A DNA stretch of 64,000 bases from Paenibacillus chibensis (GCF_004001045.1 NZ_BIMK01000030.1:62001-126000), one strand, 5' to 3'. Numbered from the stretch's first letter, positions 33,162-42,536 are shown. Notes: generated by a model from the letters alone, not told the origin. Numbers and translations: made by a program.

Positions 33162-34073
33162 CTAGGATTGCTGGGAATGAACGTATTGACCGAAAATAGA
33201 CTGGGTTTCCTCAATCCAGCGTTTGGCACCGGCGCTTAATCCTCCGTTTTCCGTGTAGATCAGCGAGGTCGTACGGCGGGTTTCTTTGAGCGCAGGGATA
33301 TGAATACTGATCAAATCATTGTCGTCGAGCAGCTGCCTGCGCAGGTACGACTTAGGGAGCAAGGCAGCCGCCTTGCAGGCCGGAAGCAGACGTACGATCG
33401 CCTCGAACGAGTCCATCTCCATACGGATGTCCGGCACGACGCCGGCGCGGTGAAAAAGTTCATCGGTAAGTTTACGATACCAGGTTCCCGTAGAGAATAT
33501 AATCATGGGAAGTCCGTGAAGCATTCCCATTTCCACTTCGGCCTGCTCGATGAGCGGGTGGTTTTTGGGGAGAACGAGCTCCAGATGATCGTCGAACAGC
33601 GCGGTGCAGCGCAGGCCCGGCTCTTCGATGGAGGAGGCGACGATGCCGGCATCCAGCTTTTTATCGCGTACGGCGGAGACGATTTCATGCGTTTTGCCCG
33701 TGATGAGCTTCAGTTCGGCTGTCGGATGCTTTTCCATAAAAGCGGTTACTAGAGGCGGAAGGGTCGTCTGCAGCGTCGTCAGGCTGGCGCCAAGCGTGAC
33801 GGAGATTTGTTCGTCGCCCTTATACTTCGCGATCATCTGCATGAATTTGCTCTTCTGCTGCCGCTGCTCCAAGGCAAAGTTGTAAGCGGTCTGCCCGAAG
33901 GCAGTGAGCTCGAGCCTCTTGCCGCGCCGGTTGAAGAGACTGACGCCCAGCTCGTCCTCCAGCTTGCTGATTTTGCGGGACAGCGCAGGCTGTGACAGAT
34001 TTAGCAGCTTGGAAGCTTTATTCAGGCTGGACTGCTCGACGATGGTTGCGAAAACGTCCAAATCCTCAAACAT
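33162..34073 (-). CDS. LysR family regulator divergent from sdhCAB
   Basis: LysR-type transcription factor of 303 residues. The N-terminal winged helix-turn-helix (FATIVEQSSLNKASKLLNLS with QPALSRKISKLEDELGVSLF) occupies about 8-47, followed by the linker helix and a periplasmic-binding-protein-like effector domain from about 90 (ISVTLGASLTTLQTTLPPLV). The effector is unknown. It is transcribed away from sdhC, 240 bp apart, the arrangement typical of LysR proteins that control their divergent neighbour, so sdh regulation is plausible but inferred. Start ATG has AAGGTG upstream. Confidence 0.88.
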   Translation of the reverse strand: MFEDLDVFATIVEQSSLNKASKLLNLSQPALSRKISKLEDELGVSLFNRRGKRLELTAFGQTAYNFALEQRQQKSKFMQMIAKYKGDEQISVTLGASLTTLQTTLPPLVTAFMEKHPTAELKLITGKTHEIVSAVRDKKLDAGIVASSIEEPGLRCTALFDDHLELVLPKNHPLIEQAEVEMGMLHGLPMIIFSTGTWYRKLTDELFHRAGVVPDIRMEMDSFEAIVRLLPACKAAALLPKSYLRRQLLDDNDLISIHIPALKETRRTTSLIYTENGGLSAGAKRWIEETQSIFGQYVHSQQS

Positions 34074-34152
34074 TCACAACACCTTCTTTATATTATTATG
34101 AAATGAATCATTGCGAGAAAGCATCAAGTTTGGTTACATATGCATCTAAATT

Positions 34153-34170
34153 ATAATGATTAATAATTAT
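34153..34170. promoter_or_regulatory. 18 bp imperfect palindrome between LysR gene and sdhC
   Basis: ATAATGATTAATAATTAT is symmetric except at one position per half. It lies 80 bp from the LysR start and 145 bp from sdhC, in the expected place for a LysR operator. Assignment by position only. Confidence 0.4.
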
Positions 34171-34274
34171 ATTGCAATTCCATTATAAGAAAAAAAAGAG
34201 TAACATGAAATATGCCACAAGTTGTTCACACTTATGATTCGATGAGAATGACTGTGAAATGACGAAAAATGTAA

Positions 34275-34290
34275 TTTGAAAACGTTGTAA
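34275..34290 (+). promoter_or_regulatory. Possible cre (CcpA) site in the sdhC leader
   Basis: TTTGAAAACGTTGTAA matches the degenerate cre pattern WWTGNAANCGNWNNCW except at one position. sdh genes are carbon-regulated in Bacillus, but the match is weak enough to be chance. Confidence 0.25.
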
Positions 34291-34314
34291 AGTGAGAAAG
34301 GGGCACGTCAATCT

Positions 34315-34983
34315 ATGAATGGTTATTCTTCCAGAAAGCTGCATTCGCTTCTTGGAGTCATTCCGCTCGGCTTGTTTTTCATTGAGCATGCGCTGACGAA
34401 TTTTGGCGCATTTGAGGGAGGTCCCGAGCGGTTCAACGCCGGCGTTAAGCTGCTGAACGACCTCCCGCTTATTTACGTGCTGGAGTGGGTGCTGATCTAT
34501 CTGCCGCTGCTATACCACGGCATTTTCGGTTTGTATATTGCCTACCAGGCCAAGCCGAATAACGGTCGCTTCCAGTATTCCCGCAACTGGCGCTATTTGT
34601 TCCAGCGGATTACAGGCGTCATTACCTTCGTGTACATCGTTTGGCACTTATACGAAACCCGTATACAGGTAATGCTCGGCAACGTAACCCATGAAGAGCT
34701 GGGCGGCGTGATGCACAACATCATGACTCAGCCTGGGCTGTTCGTTCTGTACCTCATCGGCGTCGTATCCGCATCGTTCCACTTCGCCAATGGTCTCTGG
34801 TCCTTCTTGGTAAGCTGGGGCATCACGGTGGGCCCGCGTGCGCAGCGCGTATCTTCTTACGTCTGCATGACGCTGTTCGTCGTCGTGGCGCTGTTGTTCG
34901 TGCTGTCCATGGTTGCATTCCGCAGAGCGGAGTTCCAGGAAGCCACCGTATTGCTTGACACTGTGAAATCAGTTTTTAGTTAA
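34315..34983 (+). CDS. sdhC: Succinate dehydrogenase cytochrome b558 subunit SdhC
   Basis: Di-heme membrane anchor of complex II (succinate:menaquinone oxidoreductase), 222 residues with five membrane segments. Recognisable elements of the Bacillus-type b558 subunit are the N-terminal RKLHSLLGVIPLGLFFIEHA near 7-26 (with a heme-ligand His), LYHGIFGLYIAYQAKPNN near 64, and YIVWHLYETRIQVM near 111. AAAGGGG lies about 11 bp before the ATG. It is the first gene of sdhCAB; sdhA starts 15 bp after its stop. Confidence 0.95.
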   Translation: MNGYSSRKLHSLLGVIPLGLFFIEHALTNFGAFEGGPERFNAGVKLLNDLPLIYVLEWVLIYLPLLYHGIFGLYIAYQAKPNNGRFQYSRNWRYLFQRITGVITFVYIVWHLYETRIQVMLGNVTHEELGGVMHNIMTQPGLFVLYLIGVVSASFHFANGLWSFLVSWGITVGPRAQRVSSYVCMTLFVVVALLFVLSMVAFRRAEFQEATVLLDTVKSVFS

Positions 34984-34998
34984 GGAGAGTGAGCGTGA

Positions 34999-36744
34999 AT
35001 GGCAACAAATAATATTATTATCGTGGGCGGCGGTCTGGCTGGCCTGATGGCTACCATCAAATCGGCGGAAGCAGGCGTCCATGTTCACTTGTTTTCTTTG
35101 GTTCCTGTCAAAAGATCGCACTCCGTTTGCGCGCAAGGCGGTATCAACGGAGCCGTAAACACCAAAGGTGAAGGCGATTCCCCGTGGATCCACTTTGACG
35201 ATACCGTGTACGGCGGCGACTTCCTCGCCAACCAGCCACCGGTCAAAGCGATGTGCGAAGCCGCTCCAGGCATTATCCACTTGATGGACCGCATGGGCGT
35301 GATGTTCAACCGCACGCCGGAAGGCCTGCTGGACTTCCGCCGTTTCGGCGGTACCAAGCATCACCGCACGGCGTATGCCGGCGCGACAACCGGCCAGCAG
35401 CTGCTCTACGCACTAGATGAGCAGGTTCGCCGCCATGAATCCGAAGGCCTGGTCACCAAGCATGAACATTGGGAATTCCTGTCGGCCGTCATTGATGACG
35501 ACGGCGTATGCCGCGGCATCTGTGCGCAGGATCTGCGCACGATGGAAGTCCATACGTTTGCAGCGGATGCCGTTATTCTCGCGACTGGCGGTCCCGGCAT
35601 CGTGTTCGGCAGAACGACCAACTCGGTCATCAACACCGGTACGGCAGCAAGCGCTGTCTATCAGCAGGGCGTTCATTACGCGAATGGCGAATTCATCCAG
35701 ATTCACCCGACGGCGATTCCAGGGGATGACAAGCTGCGTCTGATGTCCGAATCCGCACGCGGCGAAGGCGGCCGGATCTGGACGTACAAAGACGGCAAGC
35801 CTTGGTATTTCCTTGAAGAGAAATATCCGGCATACGGCAACCTCGTTCCGCGGGATATCGCAACACGCGAAATCCATGACGTGTGCGTAAACCAGGGACT
35901 CGGCGTTAACGGCGAGAACACGGTTTATCTCGACCTTTCGCATAAGGATCCGAAGGAACTGGACGTGAAGCTTGGCGGCATCATCGAAATCTATGAAAAA
36001 TTCGTAGGCGATGATCCTCGGAAAATTCCGATGAAGATCTTCCCGGCCGTGCATTATTCCATGGGCGGTATGTGGGTGGATTACAACCAAATGACGAACA
36101 TTCCGGGACTGTTCGCAGCTGGCGAATGCGACTATCAGTATCACGGTGCAAACCGCCTTGGCGCAAACTCGCTCGTGTCCGCGATCTATGGCGGCATGGT
36201 AGCCGGTCCGAAAGCGGTCGAATACATCAAAGGCTTGAAAAAGTCGGTGGCGGACGTATCCTCCACGGTCTTTGACAGATACAAAAAGCAGCAGGAAGAC
36301 AAGTACGAAAGCATTCTTAAAATGGACGGCAACGAGAATGCATACGGCATTCATAAAGAGCTGGGCGAAATGATGAACGCCAACATGACGGTGGTTCGTT
36401 ATAACGACAAGCTTGAGCAAACGATCGGCAAAATCAAAGACATGAAGCAGCGCTACAAGAACATCAACATCAACGACAAATCGCGCTGGAACAACCCGGG
36501 GGCTTCCTTCACGCGCCAGCTGTGGAACATGCTTGAGCTGGCCGAGGCGATGACGCTCGGAGCATTGCTGCGCAACGAAAGCCGCGGCGCGCATTACAAG
36601 CCGGAATTCCCGGATCGCAACGATGAAGAATTCCTGAAAACCACCAAAGCGACTTGGACGCCGGATGGTCCGGAAATTTCTTATGAGCCGGTTGACGTTT
36701 CGTTGATCCCACCACGGATCCGCGACTATTCCAAAGAGAAGTAA
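34999..36744 (+). CDS. sdhA: Succinate dehydrogenase flavoprotein subunit SdhA
   Basis: Catalytic FAD subunit of complex II, 581 residues, oxidising succinate to fumarate on the cytoplasmic side. The FAD site is IIIVGGGLAGLMATIKSAE near 6-24; the covalent flavin histidine is in KRSHSVCAQGGINGA near 41. Substrate-binding segments include GEFIQIHPTAIPGDDKL, SESARGEGGRIW and VHYSMGGMWVDYNQM, and ECDYQYHGANRLGANSLVSA is the C-terminal FAD motif. AAGGAG precedes the start by about 12 bp. Length fits the menaquinone-linked Bacillota enzyme. sdhB follows after 15 bp. Confidence 0.97.
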   Translation: MATNNIIIVGGGLAGLMATIKSAEAGVHVHLFSLVPVKRSHSVCAQGGINGAVNTKGEGDSPWIHFDDTVYGGDFLANQPPVKAMCEAAPGIIHLMDRMGVMFNRTPEGLLDFRRFGGTKHHRTAYAGATTGQQLLYALDEQVRRHESEGLVTKHEHWEFLSAVIDDDGVCRGICAQDLRTMEVHTFAADAVILATGGPGIVFGRTTNSVINTGTAASAVYQQGVHYANGEFIQIHPTAIPGDDKLRLMSESARGEGGRIWTYKDGKPWYFLEEKYPAYGNLVPRDIATREIHDVCVNQGLGVNGENTVYLDLSHKDPKELDVKLGGIIEIYEKFVGDDPRKIPMKIFPAVHYSMGGMWVDYNQMTNIPGLFAAGECDYQYHGANRLGANSLVSAIYGGMVAGPKAVEYIKGLKKSVADVSSTVFDRYKKQQEDKYESILKMDGNENAYGIHKELGEMMNANMTVVRYNDKLEQTIGKIKDMKQRYKNININDKSRWNNPGASFTRQLWNMLELAEAMTLGALLRNESRGAHYKPEFPDRNDEEFLKTTKATWTPDGPEISYEPVDVSLIPPRIRDYSKEK

Positions 36745-36759
36745 GAAGGGGGATTTGAC

Positions 36760-37524
36760 ATGGCGGAACAAACTGCTTCTACCAAAACAGTGAAGTTTAT
36801 CATTACCCGTCAGGACAGCCCGGACGCTGCAGCTTATGTCGAGGAGTTCGAGCTTCCTTATCGCCCGGGAATGAACGTAATCAGTGCGCTGATGGAAATT
36901 CAGCGTAATCCGAAGAATGCCAAGGGCGAAAAAGTAGCACCGGTATGCTGGGAATCAAACTGTCTCGAGGAGGTTTGCGGAGCTTGCTCCATGGTGATCA
37001 ACGGCAAGCCTCGTCAGGCCTGCGCAGCGCTGATCGATAAATTGGAGCAGCCGATCCGCGTGCAGCCGATGAGAACGTTCCCGGTTGTTCGTGATCTGAT
37101 CATCGACCGCAGCCGCATGTTTAACGCTTTGAAACGCGTTAAGGCGTGGATTCCGATCGACGGCACCTATGATCTCGGTCCCGGGCCTCGTATGCCCGAG
37201 AAAAAACGCCAATGGGCTTACGAGCTGTCCAAGTGCATGACTTGCGGCGTTTGCCTCGAAGCTTGTCCGAACGTGAACGACAAAACCGACTTTATCGGTC
37301 CTGCGGCCATTTCCCAGGTTCGTCTGTTCAATGCCCATCCAACAGGCGAAATGAACGCCGACGAGCGTCTGGACGCCTTGATGGATGACGGCGGCATCGA
37401 GGGCTGCGGCAACTCGCAGAACTGCGTACGCTCTTGCCCGAAAGGTATCCCGCTGACGACGTCGATCGCGGAAATCAACAAGCAGACCACCAAGCATCTT
37501 TTCAAAAAATGGCTTAGCGTGTAG
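36760..37524 (+). CDS. sdhB: Succinate dehydrogenase iron-sulfur subunit SdhB
   Basis: Electron-transfer subunit of complex II, 254 residues, linking the flavin to the b hemes. The plant-type ferredoxin domain holds the 2Fe-2S cysteines in CWESNCLEEVCGACSM with a final one in PRQACAAL near 85. The C-terminal domain carries CMTCGVCLEACP and CGNSQNCVRSCPKG, giving ligands for the 4Fe-4S and 3Fe-4S clusters. AGAAGGGGG lies about 7 bp before the ATG. It is the last gene of the operon and is followed by a strong terminator. Confidence 0.97.
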   Translation: MAEQTASTKTVKFIITRQDSPDAAAYVEEFELPYRPGMNVISALMEIQRNPKNAKGEKVAPVCWESNCLEEVCGACSMVINGKPRQACAALIDKLEQPIRVQPMRTFPVVRDLIIDRSRMFNALKRVKAWIPIDGTYDLGPGPRMPEKKRQWAYELSKCMTCGVCLEACPNVNDKTDFIGPAAISQVRLFNAHPTGEMNADERLDALMDDGGIEGCGNSQNCVRSCPKGIPLTTSIAEINKQTTKHLFKKWLSV

Positions 37525-37547
37525 CATCAAGACGCCAAGCTTCATCC

Positions 37548-37599
37548 AAGTGCCTCCGGCCCTGCAGCATCATCGCTGCGTGCCGGAGGCACTTTTTTT
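37548..37599 (+). terminator. sdhCAB terminator
   Basis: AAGTGCCTCCGGC (37548-37560) pairs with GCCGGAGGCACTT (37582-37594), followed by TTTTTTT. The remaining 210 bp to the next gene show nothing else I can identify. Confidence 0.9.
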
Positions 37600-37811
37600 A
37601 TATCTGAAAAAAAAACGAAGCAGGGCATCCGTCAAAAGGGAAAGTTTCCAGATGTCCTTCGGCTGGGTGCCTCAATGATATTTTTAGAAGAATGTGTTTA
37701 GAGGGCCGCGCCGGGGTAATCAAAATTAAGGCCTTCACAGACCGATCTAACTAAATTGCAGATGACGGGTCCATGGACCGGTGATATCTGTATGCGGGAG
37801 CGTGCTCTTTC

Positions 37812-38453
37812 ATGTCATGGTGGATGTGGATTCTTAATGTAGCGGGTCTGATGATGCTGATGTATATTTTTTACAGCCTGGAGAAGAAATGGACGAGCAA
37901 AGCGGTGCTGCTGGCGCCTATCATGATCTATGTGCTGGTATCCTTGGAGGATTTGTTCGGGGTCATCGACCTGATGAAGGTCGTCCCGGGAAACGGGGGG
38001 ATGAGGGCGCTGATCCTGCTGTTCTGCCTGGTTTCCGTTATTTTTTATGTTTTGTACATATTCAGCCGGATCGCTGAATCCGTCTTGAACCAAAAGAAGG
38101 TGTACATGAAGACACTGCTGATACGGATCAGCACGGCCGCGCTGACCTGCGTTTGTTTCTTCACCATTATCTATACGTCCATTTACAAGCTGTTCGGGCA
38201 TCATACGTTTGACGGAGAGAACATCGGCAACGATTTGCTCAGCCAGCTCATCTCCTTCTTATATTTCAGCGTGGCGACCTTTGTTACCGTGGGGTATGGA
38301 GACATTGCACCCGTAGACAGCACCTCCAGGCTGGCGGTCATCATGGAAATCTGCTTCAGCTTTATTACGGTGGCTTATGCATTGTCGATGCTGAGCGTTT
38401 TCCGCAGGATTTTTAGTCCCGGTCCCGATGACAAGCTGCCGGAGGAGCTGTAG
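37812..38453 (+). CDS. Potassium channel family protein
   Basis: Membrane protein of 213 residues with three N-terminal hydrophobic segments and a C-terminal two-helix ion-channel module. The selectivity filter TVGYGD sits in SVATFVTVGYGDIAPVDSTS near 156-175, the canonical K+ channel sequence. There is no cytoplasmic RCK domain, so gating must rely on the membrane part or the additional N-terminal helices. GGGAG lies about 12 bp before the ATG. It is a single gene, convergent with the aldehyde dehydrogenase gene after 13 bp. No physical link to the Ktr operon 6 kb upstream. Confidence 0.88.
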   Translation: MSWWMWILNVAGLMMLMYIFYSLEKKWTSKAVLLAPIMIYVLVSLEDLFGVIDLMKVVPGNGGMRALILLFCLVSVIFYVLYIFSRIAESVLNQKKVYMKTLLIRISTAALTCVCFFTIIYTSIYKLFGHHTFDGENIGNDLLSQLISFLYFSVATFVTVGYGDIAPVDSTSRLAVIMEICFSFITVAYALSMLSVFRRIFSPGPDDKLPEEL

Positions 38454-38466
38454 GGATGTTTACTTC

Positions 38467-39846
38467 TTAAGGCTTCATCAGCTTGCGCAAGTATTTCAAG
38501 CCGTTTTTGGAAGAAGGATAACGGAATTTGAAATCGAATAGCTGGGTTTGCTTCAGGACGCTTTTATAATGCGTAAAGGTATCAAAGCTGCCCTGTCCAT
38601 GGTACGCTCCCATTCCGCTTTCGCCGACGCCTCCGAAAGGAAGATAGGGGGTCGCGATGTGCATCAGGGTATCGTTGATGCAGCCGCCTCCGTAAGACAC
38701 GCTGCCCACGACCGTCTCCTCGATTTCCGGCTCGCGGGTGAACAAATACAGGGCCAGCGGCTTCGGACGGTCGTTGATCATATCCACGGCTTCCTGGATG
38801 CGGTCATATTCCAGGACCGGCAAAATCGGGCCGAAGATTTCCTCCTGCATGACAGGCATATCCCAGGTTACCTCATCCAGAAGTGTCGGTTCAATGGCCA
38901 GGATCTCCGGTGCCGTTTGGCCGCCGCAGGCGACGGTGCCGTTATCCAGAAAAGAAGCGAGGCGCTTGAAATGCTTATCGGATACGATATGTCCATAAGA
39001 CGGATTGGATATGGGGTCGGAGCCGTAGAACTCCTGAATGGCCTCCTTGATGCAGGCAATCAGCTCTTCTTTTACGCTCCGGTGCACGAGCAGATAGTCG
39101 GGTGCGATGCAGGTCTGGCCGGCGTTTGTGAACTTGCCGAAAACGATACGCTGGGCGGTGAGCTTGAGCGGAGCATCCGCATGCACGATGCATGGACTTT
39201 TACCGCCGAGCTCCAGTGTCAGGGGAATCAGCTGCTTGGCGGCGCTCTCCATGACGATTCTGCCGACGTTGACGCTGCCCGTGAAGAAGATGTAGTCCAC
39301 CGGCTGGGATAACAGCGCCTGGCTCACCTCAGGGCCGCCTTGAGCGACCGCAACATACTCTTCATCAAAGACACTGCCGAGAATATCTGCGAGCAGGGAG
39401 GACATGGCCGGCGTCAGTTCCGAAGGTTTCATGACAGCGGTGTTGCCGGCAGCGAGTGCTCCGATCAGCGGGCTGACGGCCAGCTGGAAAGGATAATTCC
39501 ACGGGGCTATAATCAGTGTGGTGCCGTATGGCTCGGGAATGAGTCTGCCCTTGCTGCCGATATGCGTCAGCGCGGTTTTGGCCTTCTTTGGGACCATCCA
39601 GCTTTTCAGATGCTTGATCGTAAATTTGAGTTCCTCGTAAACGATGCCGATTTCGGTCGAATAGGCTTCGAATTCGCTCTTGTTCAAATCCCTTTTTAAT
39701 GCATCGATGATCTGCTTCTCGTGAGCGACCAGGGCGTCTCTCAGCCTCTTCAGCTGGCGGAGCCGGTACTCATACGTCCGGGTAGCCCCGCTCCTGTAAA
39801 AATGTTTTTGTTTCTGAATAAGGTTTGCCATGGTATCGTTATACAT
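38467..39846 (-). CDS. Aldehyde dehydrogenase family protein
   Basis: NAD(P)-dependent aldehyde dehydrogenase of 459 residues, the short class-3/YwdH-like group. Motifs: substrate/cofactor segment PYGTTLIIAPWNYPFQL near 108-124, FFTGSVNVGRIVM near 186, general-base Glu in LTLELGGKSPCIV near 208-220, and nucleophile Cys in NAGQTCIAPDYLLV near 242-255. The C-terminal FGGVGESGMGAYHGQ is also typical. Such enzymes oxidise medium- or long-chain aldehydes; the substrate here is unknown. A modest AAAAGGA site precedes the ATG. A second in-frame ATG five codons later is possible. Confidence 0.92.
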   Translation of the reverse strand: MYNDTMANLIQKQKHFYRSGATRTYEYRLRQLKRLRDALVAHEKQIIDALKRDLNKSEFEAYSTEIGIVYEELKFTIKHLKSWMVPKKAKTALTHIGSKGRLIPEPYGTTLIIAPWNYPFQLAVSPLIGALAAGNTAVMKPSELTPAMSSLLADILGSVFDEEYVAVAQGGPEVSQALLSQPVDYIFFTGSVNVGRIVMESAAKQLIPLTLELGGKSPCIVHADAPLKLTAQRIVFGKFTNAGQTCIAPDYLLVHRSVKEELIACIKEAIQEFYGSDPISNPSYGHIVSDKHFKRLASFLDNGTVACGGQTAPEILAIEPTLLDEVTWDMPVMQEEIFGPILPVLEYDRIQEAVDMINDRPKPLALYLFTREPEIEETVVGSVSYGGGCINDTLMHIATPYLPFGGVGESGMGAYHGQGSFDTFTHYKSVLKQTQLFDFKFRYPSSKNGLKYLRKLMKP

Positions 39847-39966
39847 AACAGCATCATCCTTTTCCGTTCATTCTATGAAAACAAGATTTAAAAGACTTTT
39901 ATGGCCTCACGAAGCTGTTCTCGGGACTTGATTTTCTTATTTTATTATACAGGGAGTTTCATTGAA

Positions 39967-40827
39967 ATGAAAAACAACCCGGAGTCCGGTATGATGACGC
40001 GGCGGACGTTTTTGAAGCGCAGCGGAGCGGCCATTTTGGGTGCCGGTATGCTCACCGGTGGATACGCCTGGCTATGGGAGCCGCGTCAGCTTGAGGTGGT
40101 CCGCTTGACCCTGCAATGTCCCAGGCTTCCGAAAGCTTGTGACGGTTTGAAGATTGCGCAGTTCAGCGATCTCCACTTGGGATTTCATTCGCACATCAGC
40201 GATATCGAGCATCTGGCGGAGGCGCTGCGGGCGGAATCACCCGATATGATCTGCTTTACAGGGGATTCCGTGGATGCCGGCGTGGATGCCATGCCCGGCT
40301 ATATCCCACTGCTTGCTTCCATGCAGGCTGAATACGGCAAGTTTGCAATTCTCGGCAACCATGATTATCTGATTCATCCGAACCGTGTTTCCGGCCTGCT
40401 GCAATCGGCAGGCTTCCGTGTCCTCCGGAATGAGCATGCGCTGGTGGAATATGAGGGTGAGCGGATCGCCATCGTCGGGCTGGACGATCAGCTGATGGGC
40501 AGCCCGGATCCATTGCAGGGTCTTAGCGGCGTTCCGGAGAATATGTTTACCCTGCTCATGATGCATGAGCCGGACTATGCGGACACGGCGGTGTTATATC
40601 CGTTTGATCTTCAGATTTCCGGGCACAGCCATGGAGGCCAGGTCAGGCTGCCGCTTTTGGGAGCACTGATGACGCCGCCGGGCTCCAGACGTTACATTAT
40701 GGGAAGCTATGAGATCGGTGAACGCTTGATGCCGCTGTATGTTAATCGAGGTATCGGCGAAACCCATCTGCCCATCCGGTTGATGTGTAAACCCGAGCTT
40801 ACGGTTTTGACGCTGCGGTCGGGCTAA
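39967..40827 (+). CDS. Tat-exported metallophosphoesterase (YkuE-like)
   Basis: Calcineurin-like phosphoesterase of about 286 residues. A twin-arginine signal, MTRRTFLKRSGAAILG, near residues 9-24 predicts export of the folded, metal-loaded enzyme by the Tat pathway. Metal-binding motifs are FSDLHLGFHSH, FTGDSVD, GNHDY and GHSHGGQ, in the usual order. B. subtilis YkuE, a Tat substrate of the same family, is the nearest relative I recall. The frame is open to 39901, but ATG 39967 after CAGGGAG is the first start with a ribosome binding site. It is divergent from the aldehyde dehydrogenase gene. Confidence 0.9.
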   Translation: MKNNPESGMMTRRTFLKRSGAAILGAGMLTGGYAWLWEPRQLEVVRLTLQCPRLPKACDGLKIAQFSDLHLGFHSHISDIEHLAEALRAESPDMICFTGDSVDAGVDAMPGYIPLLASMQAEYGKFAILGNHDYLIHPNRVSGLLQSAGFRVLRNEHALVEYEGERIAIVGLDDQLMGSPDPLQGLSGVPENMFTLLMMHEPDYADTAVLYPFDLQISGHSHGGQVRLPLLGALMTPPGSRRYIMGSYEIGERLMPLYVNRGIGETHLPIRLMCKPELTVLTLRSG

Positions 40828-40896
40828 CCCCCGATTGCCGGGCTCGTGGGCCTTTTGTTGTCAGCTGTGGTATAGGGAAGAGAAGGAGGGGATGGG

Positions 40897-41481
40897 ATGT
40901 TCGCGGAAAAGTTTCCATTTTCGCCGGTGCTGGCTGGGGAGCGTCTCACGCTTGAGCAAATCGGAAAGAAGGATGCGCCAAGCCTCCTTGCGATTCTTTC
41001 CGACCCTCTTGTGATGAAGTACGTTACGCAGGGCTCATTCTTCAGTTTTGCCAGATCGCGCCGCGTTGCGGCCGAACTGCTGGATGCGCGTAGAGAGGAT
41101 TCGATGCATTACGGCATCTGGCTTCCGGGAGCCGACGGCCCCGCCGGGGTCGTGTCCCTTCAAAATGTACGGCAGGGACGCCGGGATGCCATGATCGGCT
41201 ACATGCTGGACCGAAGATACTGGAATCAAGGTTTGGCCACGGAGGGCTTGGGGGTTCTGCTGCGCTATGCGTTCAGCGAGCTTCACTTGCTGCGCGTGGA
41301 GGGCCGATGCCATGCGGTGAATACCGCTTCGGTACGGGTGATGGAGAAGAACGGGATGGTGCTTGAACGCACTCTGTCGCAAAAACGATTGCTTTTTGCG
41401 GCTCCGCTTGAAATGAAAATATACAGTCTTACGGATCAGCAATATCAGTCCCGCCGCGCGGATGCTGAAGCAAACCGGTAG
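40897..41481 (+). CDS. GNAT family N-acetyltransferase
   Basis: Acetyl-CoA-dependent acetyltransferase of 194 residues, RimJ/RimL-like. Core GNAT motifs are GLATEGLGVLLRYAFSEL near 111-128 (with NQG-LA forming the pyrophosphate loop) and RVEGRCHAVNTASVRVMEKN near 132-151, ending in GMVLERTL. GAAGGAGGGG lies about 6 bp before the ATG. The acceptor substrate is unknown. The stop is followed almost immediately by the EamA-type exporter gene, so the two may be co-transcribed. Confidence 0.88.
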   Translation: MFAEKFPFSPVLAGERLTLEQIGKKDAPSLLAILSDPLVMKYVTQGSFFSFARSRRVAAELLDARREDSMHYGIWLPGADGPAGVVSLQNVRQGRRDAMIGYMLDRRYWNQGLATEGLGVLLRYAFSELHLLRVEGRCHAVNTASVRVMEKNGMVLERTLSQKRLLFAAPLEMKIYSLTDQQYQSRRADAEANR

Positions 41482-41507
41482 GATTGAAGGGAGATTCGTG
41501 CAGCAAG

Positions 41508-42476
41508 GTGAAGGCAGAAACTTGGTTTAAGCATCCGGCTGGCATTTTGATCAGCTCCGCGGGGGCAACGCTGCTCTGGGGGAGCGCACTGCCGGTCATA
41601 AAAATCAGCTATGAGCATTTTCATATCGATTCAGCAAACGTGTTTGGAGAATGGGTTTTCGCAGGGTATCGTTTTGCGCTGGCAGGACTCATTCTAATCG
41701 TGTTGGCCCTGCTGCTCGGGCATACGCGCAGCAGCGGCAGAAAGCCGCTAACCATACCCCGCGTGGTGCGTCTGGGCTTCATCCAGACCTTCATGCAGTA
41801 TCTCGTGCTGTATGCGGGGCTGAGCTTCAGCTCGGGCATCGAAGGATCCATTCTGGTTGGTTCCACCTCGCTGTTCCAGATCCTCTCTGCGCGGCTGATG
41901 GACAAGTCGGAGGGTCTAAGCCTGACCAAATGGTTCGGGCTGCTGCTCGGCTTCCTGGGCATTCTCGTCATGGGATTCGGGCAGCAGGGAGTCCAGTTCC
42001 ATTTCGGCATCGGCGCTTTGCTATTGCTTGCGTCGGCGGCATTCGGCGGCTTCGGCAACGTGCTTTTCCGGAAGGAAAGCGCCGGCGAGTCCGTCATTGC
42101 GCTAACGGGCAAGCAAATGCTGGCCGGAGGCTTGGGGCTATTGCTGGTAGGAGCGGTGAGAAGCGGATTTGCGCCGTTTCATTTTGATCTGCGGGGCTGG
42201 CTGCTTCTCGCGTATTTATCGGTGCTGTCGGCAGCGGGCTTTGCCCTGTGGAATACGGTCATGAAGTACAATTCCGTCGGCAAGGTATCCCTATACCTTT
42301 TCCTGATTCCTGTATTCGGCGTATTGCTGTCGTCGGTGCTGCTGGGTGAGAGGGTTTCAGCCTGGATCGGATTGTCACTGGCGCTGGTGGTTGCCGGAAT
42401 TGTGATCGTGAACCGTTCCGGACGCAGCGTTAAAGGGAAAGGACAGCTTCAAGAGAAGGCTCGCAGAAGCATGTAA
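41508..42476 (+). CDS. EamA/DMT-family transporter
   Basis: Drug/metabolite transporter superfamily protein of about 322 residues with ten membrane segments and two EamA repeats. The first repeat starts SSAGATLLWGSALPVIKI near 16-33 and contains FIQTFMQYLVLYAGLSF; the second ends LFLIPVFGVLLSSVLLGERV, both typical. The start is uncertain: GTG 41508 gives a sensible N terminus but its AAGGGAG is 13-15 bp away, while TTG 41484 has no ribosome binding site. The solute is unknown. The gene is followed by two small terminators. Confidence 0.85.
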   Translation: MKAETWFKHPAGILISSAGATLLWGSALPVIKISYEHFHIDSANVFGEWVFAGYRFALAGLILIVLALLLGHTRSSGRKPLTIPRVVRLGFIQTFMQYLVLYAGLSFSSGIEGSILVGSTSLFQILSARLMDKSEGLSLTKWFGLLLGFLGILVMGFGQQGVQFHFGIGALLLLASAAFGGFGNVLFRKESAGESVIALTGKQMLAGGLGLLLVGAVRSGFAPFHFDLRGWLLLAYLSVLSAAGFALWNTVMKYNSVGKVSLYLFLIPVFGVLLSSVLLGERVSAWIGLSLALVVAGIVIVNRSGRSVKGKGQLQEKARRSM

Positions 42477-42536
42477 TGAAAGAGGTAAGCTTTGTAACAC
42501 AATTGAAATATTGCTGTTATGCGTCTCTAACAGAGA

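Noticed and set aside
34153..34170. Palindrome considered as a Fur box
   Set aside because: It resembles the Fur consensus only through shared AT-rich ATAAT elements; the core spacing does not match the 7-1-7 pattern.
35413..36771. 452-codon frame on the minus strand opposite sdhA
   Set aside because: Antisense of a highly conserved gene with biased third positions; no recognisable domain.
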